From NCBI GenBank assembly GCA_963704855.1, contig CAVPHY010000024.1, positions 248,001 to 312,000 of the forward strand: a DNA stretch of 64,000 nt. The letters run 5' to 3'. Shown piece by piece: positions 27,823 through 37,600 of the stretch. The stretch comes from SZUA-36 sp963704855. GTDB taxonomy: Bacteria; Pseudomonadota; Gammaproteobacteria; Xanthomonadales; SZUA-36. The notes below the pieces were generated by a model that was not told the origin of the DNA, ran no database searches, and saw only the letters and a list, made by a program, of their open reading frames with translations. Within the stretch, counting starts at the first letter, position 1, and each line of letters begins with the position of its first letter. The position numbers were made by a program, and so were the translations under genes.

Positions 27823-27983
27823 AAAAGGCTCCGGTCAGGTTTGAATAAACCCCGCAACTTACGCCCAAACCTCATTGTGATCAAGCTAAAAGGGACAAAT
27901 CTGGAACACTGCTCCTGATTGCATATCAATTGATCTTTGACGCGGCAATTTGCTGACAGCGCTGTGCCAACAGACCAGTGGAT

Positions 27984-28026
27984 TCTGTCAGATTCGCACG
28001 GCGTATGCTGGACGCTGGGGTGAGTA
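27984..28026 (+). repeat. Dispersed intergenic repeat, copy 2
   Basis: It matches 36 of 43 bases of 15787-15829 (core TCGCACGGCGT and GACGCTGGGG), with weaker similarity for about 18 bases upstream. It abuts the end of the penicillin-acylase gene and here lacks the second arm of the hairpin. Confidence 0.6.
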
Positions 28027-28033
28027 CGTCCGC

Positions 28034-30234
28034 CTACTGTAAACCCCCTCCAGGGTGATAAGTCCTGATCGCCCGTTTCTCGACATCCTCTTTGTAAAAC
28101 GCGACATCCTTGAATTCACGATCGACATAGCGTTGCGCCTGGTCGTAAAAGTGCGGGGAACCGGGGTGGCCGCTCTGGCCGCCGGCCAGCATGCTTTTGG
28201 CGGTTACCCTGTCACCAAACTCGACCACCGCGACAAAGCTGTTACCCGAGGTGCCGTAAATACGTTTGGTGCCCTCGTATGCCTTCGCGCCAAACGATGC
28301 CAGCGCACCCCAACGGCCCGAGGCCATACCCACCGGCAGGCTCGGTGCATCATCGTCAAAGGGTTGCTCGATATCGCCTGTGATGCGTTGAAAGCGGTTG
28401 ATTGCACCCCAGGGTGTGCTCCACGAACCGAAATCTGCGGCAAGACGTGCAACGGTTGCAGCAAAAATTTGCAGACGTTCCTCATGTGGGGAGCCGCTGC
28501 CAAAAAAGTTGATCAGCTCCATACCGCCAAGCGCATTCGGATTGGCGCCGTCTTTCTCGTAACGCATGCCATAGAAATGCGCCAGTGACATTGCAACCGA
28601 ATCGGCCGATACCCTGAAGTCCCAGTCACGCAGCACGTCGATTGCAGGCGCCAGGTCGGCATACGATTCACCCGATTCATCAAACGCCGTTATCAAACCC
28701 GGGATCAGTTGCTCAAAGCCGGGCAGGTAAGGGTCATAGGCAATCTCGATCAGTTTTTCGAGTGTCATATCAGACTGGCCGGTGAGGACACGGACGGCAT
28801 GGATACCCCGAAAACTCTCGTCTTCAGGGGCCATGTACACCGGATAGTTTTCCTGTTTCGGGCTGAATTCGGCCGCGGCAGTGAACGGTGTCGCATTGCA
28901 GTTCTGCAGCCAGCCGTTTTCCGGGTTCAGCAGGGTGATGATCTCATCAACTTCATGCAAACCCTGCCAGTCGGTGGCCGGGTTGCTGCCATCGACGGGT
29001 TTTGAAAAATCGAACTGCGTGTCGCGCCGTGGTACAAAATTGCCGTGGTAGTAGGCAATATTGCCCTGCGAGTCAGCATAGACGGTGTTGTTGGAGGAGT
29101 TGGTCCGGATATCCATCATTTCGTGGAAGCCGTCGTGGCCGCTCTGCTTGGTGCGGATAAACGACTGCTGCAGGGCATTGACCGGATCCCAGTTGATCTT
29201 TGTCGCAACCCACTTGCCATCCAGCATATGGGTCACCGGGCCGTGGTGGGTGTGGTACATCTCGAAGCTGCGTTCTGATAGCGTGTTGCCATCCTTGTAT
29301 TTGAGTGTCACCTCTGAAACTTCGACCCCCCGCTGTTCGTCTCCATAGCGGTAGCTGAGTTGGCCGTTAACCTGTGAAACGTCCTCGACAAACTCATCGA
29401 TGAAATCGACATAGGTGGAGGTGTGCATCCAGCCGGTGTTTTCGTTAAAACCCTGGTATACGAAAAACTGCCCCCAGGTAACGGCGCCGTAGGCGTTCAG
29501 ACCTTCCTCGGAGACCACGTGTACCTCGCCGCGGAAATAAAACGACGTGTGCGGATTGATCAGTAACATGGCGTTGCCGGAACGGGTCAGTTTGCCGGCG
29601 ATGGCAAAACCGTTGGAGCCGCCGGGCTCTTTGGTGCGCATCCGTACCAGCCGCTGTGGCAGGAAGACTTATCGAGAGACACACCCCCGCCATAGAACGC
29701 CTCGATACCTTCCAGTGGTATCTGCTCGATATCGCCGCCGATGGAGCCTTCGGAGAAAAACATGGGCATCCAGGGCTCGAAACTGGTCAGCAGTTGCGGC
29801 TTAACTTCCGGGTGCGTCTGCAGGTAGTAGTTCAGGCCATCGGCCCAGGCATCGCAGAGTTCCTTCAGCCAGGCCGGCGCACCATCGTAGGCAGCCTTTG
29901 CCTCATCGGTGGTCATGAACAGACGTGCGCGCAGGTCGCTGAAAATGGCCTGCTCGCCTTCGATTTCAGCCAGTCGGCCGATAGCCCACACGTAATTGCG
30001 TTCGATACGGTTGAAGTCGTCCTCGGCCTGCGCGTAGAGCAAGCCAAATACGGCGTCTGCATCGGTTTTGGCATAGATATGCGGCACACCAAAATCGTCG
30101 CGGATTATCGTCACTTCCTGGGCGCGGGTAGCCAGCCGATCGGGCGCTGGGGTGTTTTCCTGCCCGCTTTCACGGGAACAGGAGGCCATCAACAGCATTA
30201 CGAGCAATATCGATAGGTTAAGGATTCGGGTCAT
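28034..30234 (-). CDS. Penicillin acylase family (Ntn-hydrolase) lipoprotein, frameshifted
   Basis: It starts at 30234 with a lipoprotein signal (ILNLSILLVMLLMASCSRES). The alpha-chain part contains VTIIRDDFGVPHIYAKTDAD and ends at IPLEGIEAFYGG. A frame change near 29650 precedes PGGSNGFAIAGKLTRSGNAM, where the Ser after GG is the autocatalytic nucleophile and start of the beta chain. Further family marks are LLINPHTSFYFRGEVHV and YGTSGNSFVAVVEFGDRV near the end. The rebuilt length is about 730. Such enzymes hydrolyse amides, including acyl-homoserine lactones in some members; the substrate here is not deducible. Confidence 0.87.
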
Positions 30235-30258
30235 GAGTGTTCCATGGTTCCGGGAAGG

Positions 30259-32613
30259 TTAACTACTGAACACCAGGTCTCCTTTCGTATTCCGTTGGTA
30301 TTCCTCAAGCAACAACTGGTCTTCTGCTTTCCACAACTGGTTGGCCCGGAGTTTGTTCTCCTGCATGAGCAGGGCAGCATCGAGGTAGTTTCCTTCGCGG
30401 GCACTGAACTGTGCCTTCAGTTTAAAAAACAGGTAATCGTATTCGGTCTTTGATTCGAGGCGCGCGAGTGTATCCTTGTATTCCAATTCAGGGTGGTCGA
30501 CCAGTATTTCGAGAATTTCGAAGCCGATGTAATTTGCAATGTGAGGTTCGTTTTTATTGCGGTAGTTTTGCTCCGTGGTCTTCAATATTTCCACACCCTC
30601 ATTAACACGGCCCAAACGCACAGCGATGTGACCCTCGGCCCTGGCGAGTTCATCCGGAAACTGCTCTTTTAACAACGGGTACTTTGCGATGTAGTCCTGC
30701 ATCATCTTCCTGGCCATTTCCGGCTCAATTACCCTGGAATTAATCAACAATTTGACCGAATAACTGAACGCCCGGGACGATGGCATGACATTTTCGTTAT
30801 CCAGAATGGCGCTGATCACTTCAGTCCGAGCGCGGGCCTGTTCGAACTTGTTCTGCACGTAATACCTGTGCAGATCGATGTGCTCGGCCAGGTAGGCGGA
30901 ATAACTGCTGTTGGTTGCCTCTGCAACTCTTCTGATCCGATCAATGTAGCGCTCGGAACGGTCAAAGTGACCGCGCAGGTTAAGCATCAGGCTGGTCGCT
31001 TGCAAAAACCTGACCAGGTCATGCGGTTCGGTGCTGCTGTCCAGGTAGGGCTCGGCGCGTGCCGCCACCTGGGCACCGGCGTCAAAGTTGCCCTGGATGT
31101 AATTAAAGCTGTTCAGCAGGTTGAAACTCGTAATCATGCCGTTGCTGTTATTCATTATTTCGTAATTGTGTAAGGCCTGGTTCAGGTATTCATGCATCTT
31201 CGGGTACTGAAAATCGTTATAGTAGATTTCCGCGAGTGAAAATTGCAGATCGGCAAGCTGGCCGGGTAGAGCATAATAATCATTGCTGATGGCCAGGCTT
31301 TCCAGTGCGTAGGATTCGGCCTTCACCCAGTCGCTTTGAAGCCGCGCGAGCAGGATCAGCGACTTTAGTCCAGCGAGTTTCTGGTAGGGATCCGTGAGAT
31401 TTAAAATGGCTTCCTCGGAAACCTGTATGCTTTCCCTGGCCCGGTTATCGTCCCTGAGTTTAATAAAGGCCTTGGCCTTGATGTAGTGCAGTTCTATTGA
31501 AGCGCTGGAATGCTGCTGGACATCAGGCCGCTGCAGAAGCGTATCAACAATGGATATCGCCTTCTCCAGGTTACCCAGCATCATGTGGGATTCAGCCAGC
31601 CTGATCCATGCGGGCAGGAAACCTTCCTCCTTATTTACCGCTGCCTGGAAATACTCCATGCCTTTTTGCTCATTGCCGCCAATCTCGGTTTCAAGCAAAC
31701 CCTGCAAATAGCTTTGCAGTGTGTAGGGGTCAATCGTTGACCACGCGCTTTGCTTTTCCTGGTCAAAATCATCATGGATCGACAGGTTGGTACTGATCCA
31801 TTGATCGGTTTTTTCAAAAAGCTGAGGCAGGGTGGTTGCCTTCAGGCTTGCGCTTGAGATGACTTCGTCCCTGGTGCGTAACTGGAGGTCAGCAACGTAT
31901 CCTGTTGCCGACTCACTCACGTCAATGAGGCAGCTGTAGTTGATATTCTTCTTGGTGGATAGATCGATCGCCAGTTTCTCGGGGGACTCGGAAGAAAACC
32001 ACGCCGGCTCGGGGTTGATGGCATGAATAAGCTCATGCTGTCCCAATAATTCGGAGAGGTATGCCAAACCACCCCGGTTAAACCAGTCCTGGCTATTTCG
32101 TGCGGGAATGATAGCGAGGCCAACGGGGGAGGGCGACGCCAATTGTCCGTCAACGGTTTGACCTGTCTCATACAGCGGGCGCACGGCGAACAACAGCACG
32201 ACTAATAACAGCGCCAGTGCTATATAGCTCCGTTTGGATGACTTGACCGGCGATGGAAATTTTGACTCTTCTGCATGATCAGGCAGAACGACCACGGGTG
32301 CGTTAAACCGGTAACCCACGCCCCGGTGTGTTTCGATAATGGGTTGCTCCGAATCCGAATCTTTAAGCGCCTTGCGCAAACGCAGGATCTGTTTGGTCAA
32401 AGCAGCGTCAGTCACAATCTGGCCCGGCCAGACGGCCCCGATGATCTGGTCCTTGGTAAGCACCTTGCCTGGGTTTTGCAGGAATACCAGGAGCAGGTAA
32501 TAGACCTTGGTTCCAAGCCGGGTATTCTCTTTATTCCGGCAAAGCATCTGCCGGTTACTGGATACAACACAGTCCAAAAACTGATACCGCATTTGTTGGT
32601 CTTGCGGGTTCAT
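30259..32613 (-). CDS. CadC/ToxR-type membrane regulator with winged-helix and TPR-like domains
   Basis: 784 residues. Residues about 8-107 form an OmpR/PhoB-type winged helix (LLVFLQNPGKVLTKDQIIGA, ALTKQILRLRKALKD, IIETHRGVGYRF). A single membrane helix follows at about 130-148 (IALALLLVVLLFAVRPLY). The rest, outside the cytoplasm, is helical and reads as tandem TPR-like pairs from about 300 onward. This one-component architecture binds DNA from the membrane after sensing a periplasmic signal. It is divergent from the first giant RHS gene across about 300 bases, so that gene is a likely target; this is inference. Confidence 0.85.
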   Translation of the reverse strand: MNPQDQQMRYQFLDCVVSSNRQMLCRNKENTRLGTKVYYLLLVFLQNPGKVLTKDQIIGAVWPGQIVTDAALTKQILRLRKALKDSDSEQPIIETHRGVGYRFNAPVVVLPDHAEESKFPSPVKSSKRSYIALALLLVVLLFAVRPLYETGQTVDGQLASPSPVGLAIIPARNSQDWFNRGGLAYLSELLGQHELIHAINPEPAWFSSESPEKLAIDLSTKKNINYSCLIDVSESATGYVADLQLRTRDEVISSASLKATTLPQLFEKTDQWISTNLSIHDDFDQEKQSAWSTIDPYTLQSYLQGLLETEIGGNEQKGMEYFQAAVNKEEGFLPAWIRLAESHMMLGNLEKAISIVDTLLQRPDVQQHSSASIELHYIKAKAFIKLRDDNRARESIQVSEEAILNLTDPYQKLAGLKSLILLARLQSDWVKAESYALESLAISNDYYALPGQLADLQFSLAEIYYNDFQYPKMHEYLNQALHNYEIMNNSNGMITSFNLLNSFNYIQGNFDAGAQVAARAEPYLDSSTEPHDLVRFLQATSLMLNLRGHFDRSERYIDRIRRVAEATNSSYSAYLAEHIDLHRYYVQNKFEQARARTEVISAILDNENVMPSSRAFSYSVKLLINSRVIEPEMARKMMQDYIAKYPLLKEQFPDELARAEGHIAVRLGRVNEGVEILKTTEQNYRNKNEPHIANYIGFEILEILVDHPELEYKDTLARLESKTEYDYLFFKLKAQFSAREGNYLDAALLMQENKLRANQLWKAEDQLLLEEYQRNTKGDLVFSS

Positions 32614-32916
32614 ACGCGGCTGATTTATCCCCCCTCAATTGAATGTTGTAAGCAATAAATTAAAGCAACTGAAAACCTTGTCAACTACTTCAAATCAGGT
32701 AGAAAAGCAGATTCCTGTTGATCAAATCAGTTCAATGGGCAGTAACTCATTATATCTATATGAAAATATGACATATTTCTCTCTATAAACATTATCCCTT
32801 CATGAGACGGAATGCAATGTCCCACAAACGTCATGCAATCTTGCAGGGTCACCTTAAGAATGTTAAGCGGGCGAATTTGGCGGCCGGAAACGGCTATCAA
32901 CTGGGAGAAAGGTATC
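32614..32916. promoter_or_regulatory. A+T-rich divergent control region regulator / RHS copy 1
   Basis: From 32640 to 32800 the DNA is markedly A+T rich (TATATCTATATGAAAATATG near 32752) and must contain promoters for both divergent genes. From about 32793 it becomes nearly identical to 43907-44030 upstream of RHS copy 2, so the leader of the gene is part of the duplicated unit. GGGAG at 32903-32907 is the ribosome-binding site for GTG 32917. Confidence 0.55.
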
Positions 32917-34640
32917 GTGAGTTATTTCAAGGTCACTGCGTTGTACTTGGTGTTTTCGATACTGTTTAAGGCCATAACGTTTCGCATTTTCCCCCGCAAA
33001 AGTTTAGTTTGCCCTTCACGCGTCTGTGCAATCCTTGCCTGTGCGATCTTGCTGGCGACAAATGTCGCTTTCGCAGCACCCGACTTGCTTGGAGGGACCG
33101 CCACAGCCGAGCCAGGACAGGAAGTTTTCATCCCAGTTGACTTCGTGGCAGATGGCTCGGTTGTGGCACTTCAATACGACCTGCTGTTTAATTCAAATGT
33201 ACTGAGCATTACCAATGTCAGCAGCGGCGCGGCGCTGGTCGACCACGTGTTCGACTGGCAGCTTGTCGCACCCGGCAACCTGCGGGTAGTGATTACGACC
33301 ACAACGCTGGCGACATTGAACAGCGGCAGCCTGGCGACGCTTACCTTCAGAATTGACGATGCCGCTCCAGAGGGCACCGAACCGCTCATCCTGCAACAAC
33401 TCGTACTGGCCGAATCCACCGCACTGGCGGTACCGCCCACCGCGGTCGGCAACGGCAGTATTACCATCCTTCCGCCTGCAGTGATCGGTGATGAAGATGC
33501 CGTTCCCATACCTGCAACCACCGCGTTGGCGCTGGCGCTGATGATCTTCCTGCTGGGGCTTGCCGGATATGTCTATATCAAGCGTGGCCCCAGGGGTATC
33601 ACGCTTTCCATCGTGCTTGGGTTGACGCTTTTCAGCTCGACCATCGTGCGCTCGGGACTCTTCCCCGGTGATGCCAACGGTGACGGCAATGTCGATGTTG
33701 CCGATATCCCGGTGATCGTATCGCAGATCCTTGAATTATCCATCGCACCGGGCGACCCGGACTGTAACGAGGATCTCATGGTCGATGTGCGGGACACCAT
33801 CTGCGTGGCCCAGCCTCCCGAAGAAAACCAGCCACCGGTATTGGCCCCGATAGCAGACCAGCAAGTTGTAGCCGGTCAGAGTTTTGAAATTACCGCCAGC
33901 GCCACCGACCCGGATGTTGACGATGTTCTGACCTACTCGCTGGACGTGTTCCCCACCGGGATGACCATCAACCCGTCCACCGGCCAGATTGCCTGGGTTC
34001 CTTCGCTTGCCCAGCTCGGGGCCAATAGCGTGACCGTACGCGCCACCGATCCGGATGGTCTGTTTGATACGGAGCCATTCCAGGTCACGGTAATCCAGAT
34101 TGATGTCAACCGGGCGCCGGATCTGATCCCGCCGGGTAACCGTGTGATCCAGGCCAATGTGCTGTTCACGACACCCTTGTTCGCCACCGACCCGGACGTC
34201 GGCGATGTGCTGACGTTCGGGTTAACCAATGCCCCCGCGGGCATGGCCATCGATGCATCGACCGGTCTGTTGAGCTGGAGCCCGAGCGGGGCCGATCTCG
34301 GTATCAACGCGGTGACCGCGACGGTGATGGACGCGGATGGCCTGATGGATTCCGAAACGTTCAGTATCGAGGTGATCCAGCAGATCATCGTCGCGGATGT
34401 CAATACACCCCCACAACTGACGGTGCCGCAGGACCAGACCATCGTGTTCGGCAACCTGCTGGACCTGCTGGCCACGGCCACCGATGCCGATGTCGGCGAC
34501 ACCCTGACCTTTGCACTGGTCAATAACCCAACCGGAATGGTGATCGATGCCGTTACCGGCGCGATTACCTGGACGCCGCTCGAAGCACAGATCGGTCTGC
34601 ACGACGTAGCCGTGAAGGTGACGGATACGGCGGGCGCGGC
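32793..34640 (+). repeat. Tandem paralogue block A, copy 1
   Basis: About 1.85 kb nearly identical to 43907-45740. It covers the leader, signal peptide, cohesin-like domain, CTERM-like helix, dockerin-like motif and three cadherin/Ig-like repeats. Differences are scattered single bases. Similarity falls sharply after the third Ig-like repeat. Confidence 0.9.
32817..32969 (+). other. Short overlapping ORF conserved before both RHS genes, copy 1
   Basis: A 50-codon frame starts MSHKRHAILQGHLKN, ends in GVFDTV, and overlaps the first 53 bases of the RHS gene in another frame. The equivalent at 43931 stays open with six changes. No clear ribosome-binding site precedes it. It may be a leader peptide or only a by-product of the duplicated leader. 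Confidence 0.25.
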
Positions 34641-37600
34641 CGCTTTTGGCAGCTTTATCGTGACGGTTCTGAACATCAACCGGCCACCGCTTGCGGTCGA
34701 TGAGGTCTACCAGGCACGTATCGGTGAAACCCTGACGGTCGAGGCGCCGGGTGTACTCGGTAATGACAGCGATCCGGACAGCGACACGCTGACGGCTGCG
34801 CTGGTCTCCAACCCGGCCAACGGTGTGCTGGATTTCCGCGCGGATGGCTCGTTTGATTACCTGCCGGGATTGCCCGAGGTAATCGGGCCGGTCGAGCTCG
34901 AGGTGCAATGTGACATCCAGATTTCAGAAGGCGGCGATTACCTGCACAACGGGACCGTGGCTGTCGGTGATGTAGACAACGATGGTGAGCTTGAAATTGT
35001 TGGTATTGGCGGCGCAACCGCCTATTCATTCATTTACGGAATGTGGATCGTTAATGCGTCCGACTGTAGCCGGGAATTGAGCGGCAGCCCCGAGGTTGTG
35101 AGCGGCGGTGGCCTGGACAAAGGATCGCATCCGGGTCTGCTGGATATTGACGGTGACGGTGACCTCGAAATTATCGCGCCCCGGCCACGGTTTCCAGCGG
35201 CTGAAGGAGGTGCATTCGATTCGGCACACCTGATGGCAGTGCACCATGACGGTACATTGGCCTGGCCCGGAAACGGTGGCAGCGGTGATTCGGCATATGT
35301 TTTGCCCGGTAATGTAAACTGGAGTTACGCCGGCCCAACATTTGCCGACCTCGATGCGGATGGCACTGTCGAAATTCTCATGGTCGCGAATATCGCCGGA
35401 ACGTACTGGCCTGGCTCAGTACGGCATGTTTTAACCGTCATCAACAGTGTTGATGGCAGTATCAAGTGGGAGCATGTCGGTGAGGATTTCTACTATGATG
35501 CAAACCCTCAACCTCCCGTTGTCGCGGATCTTGACCTGGATGGAACACTCGAGGTCATTCTCCATACCGCAGTTCTCGACCACCTCGGTAGCCTTGAATA
35601 CACGCTGCCGGCTGATCTCGTTAACGTTCGGCCCGTACACCTTTACACTGCCGTGGCCAATTTCGATGCAGACCCTTATCCGGAAATCGTTGCACGTGAC
35701 GTAAAACAGAACTACCTGTTCAACCACGACGGCAGCGTGGTTTGGAAGACCACCCACGTCAATGGCAGTGTGGCAAAGAGCCAGATCACCGTGGCGGATT
35801 TTGACGGGGACGGCGAAGTTGAATTTGCCTATGTACAGACAGCCAGTGACTACAATGGATCCGATGGCTTCATGATTGCCTATGACACGGATGGTTCTGT
35901 TCTCTGGAGTCATGAGGGTATACCGGAGCTTGTTCTGCCATCTGGCAGCAGGAGCAAAGCCGACAATATCACGGCCTTTGATGCCAATGGTGACGGTGCG
36001 GCCGACCTCGTTATTCACTATGAAACGGGCCTCATCGCGAATACAGGTATTTACTTTTTCGACGGACGTGATGGCTCGGTTTTACATTTCGAACCGTTCG
36101 ATTCCTACGCCACTTCCCAACGCTTCATGACGGTCGTCGATGTCGATGACGATGGCGAGGCTGAGCTGATCAGTTCATATACCGGCGGAATTGAAGGCTG
36201 GACACGTGTCTGGCAGGGTACCCCCGCAAACCCGCTGCCACCCGCGCCACCCTTGCGCAACCAGTGGGTTTTCAACCAGTCGATGGTCAAGGATGACGCC
36301 ACGATCATCACCGACCCGTCGCCGCACTGGCTACAGCCTGGAATGAACGGCTACAACCTGGTAAATGAACCGGATAAAGTTTATTCACAGCTTAAATGTG
36401 AAGTTATTGGCGGTCCTTATGATCATTATGCAAACGCCACGATGGCCGTCGGTGATGTCGACAACGATGGTGACATAGAAATCGTTGGCTCCAATTACAT
36501 CAGTAGTCAGGGTCTTCACGAGTTGTGGTTGTTGAACGCTGACGACTGCTCGCCACAGATCGTTCCAAATGCATCGGTGATGCTTGCTGCAGGCGGCTTT
36601 ACCAACAGTACGCACCTGGGCTTGCTCGACATTGATGGGGACTCGGACCTGGAGATTATCGGCGTTCGCAATGTAGTTCCTGGTGTGGGTCCTGACGGCG
36701 ATCATCTGCTTGCTATTCATCATGATGGCAGCCTGGTGACGGAGTGGTCCAGCGGCGGGATCGGTGTCAGTGAAACGATCGCCCTGGACAATGCGATCGG
36801 CAACAGTAGTGGCGGCGGATTTTACTCAATGGGCCCAACCTTCGCCGACCTTGATGCCAACGGCACGGTTGAAATCATCATGCCCTGGTACACGTTTGGA
36901 TCTGGTGGGTCAACAATACAGAGACGGTATGACTGTCTTTAACAGCGCCGATGGCAGCATTGCCTGGGAATTTATGGGTGACCTGCAGTACGGTGATTCA
37001 GACTATAAGCCGCCACTCATCGTCGATCTTGATCTCGACGGCACCATGGAAATTATCTATAAGACCTACGTTCTCGATCACAAAGGAGAGCTGGAATTTC
37101 ATTTGCCGACTACAGCGAGCTGCGGCTTGGCCGACTCATCTTGCGACCGCTGTCGCAAACTTCGACGACGATCCGTATCCGGAAATCATCGCTATCGATC
37201 AGGCCAATCACTATCTTTTTAACCACGACGGGTCCGTGATTTTCCAGAATCCGGTCCCCAACAACTGCGGGTAGCCAAATCACGGTTGCCGACTTTGATG
37301 GTGACGACGAAGTCGAATACGCCTGGTACAACGGCCTCGGCAGCACGCTAGACGCTCGGTTACTTCGAGGTCTACGACACGGATGGTTCGCTACTCTGGA
37401 GCCACCAGGGTCTTCGGGAATTTGGTGAAGAACTGACTCGCTTCAAGGGCGTCAATGCAACGGCGTTCGACGCCAACAACGACGGCGCTTTCGATCTGGT
37501 GGTACATCTGGATGTTCTGACCTGCCCAATTCAAACATGACGGTGTCTATATTTTTGACGGACGAGACGGTTCGGTCCTGGAGTTTATGCCCATCCGGAT

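Noticed and set aside
33933..34908. Long minus-strand frames across the RHS Ig-like repeats
   Set aside because: They are antisense shadows produced by repetitive G+C-rich coding sequence; the same shadows recur in copy 2.
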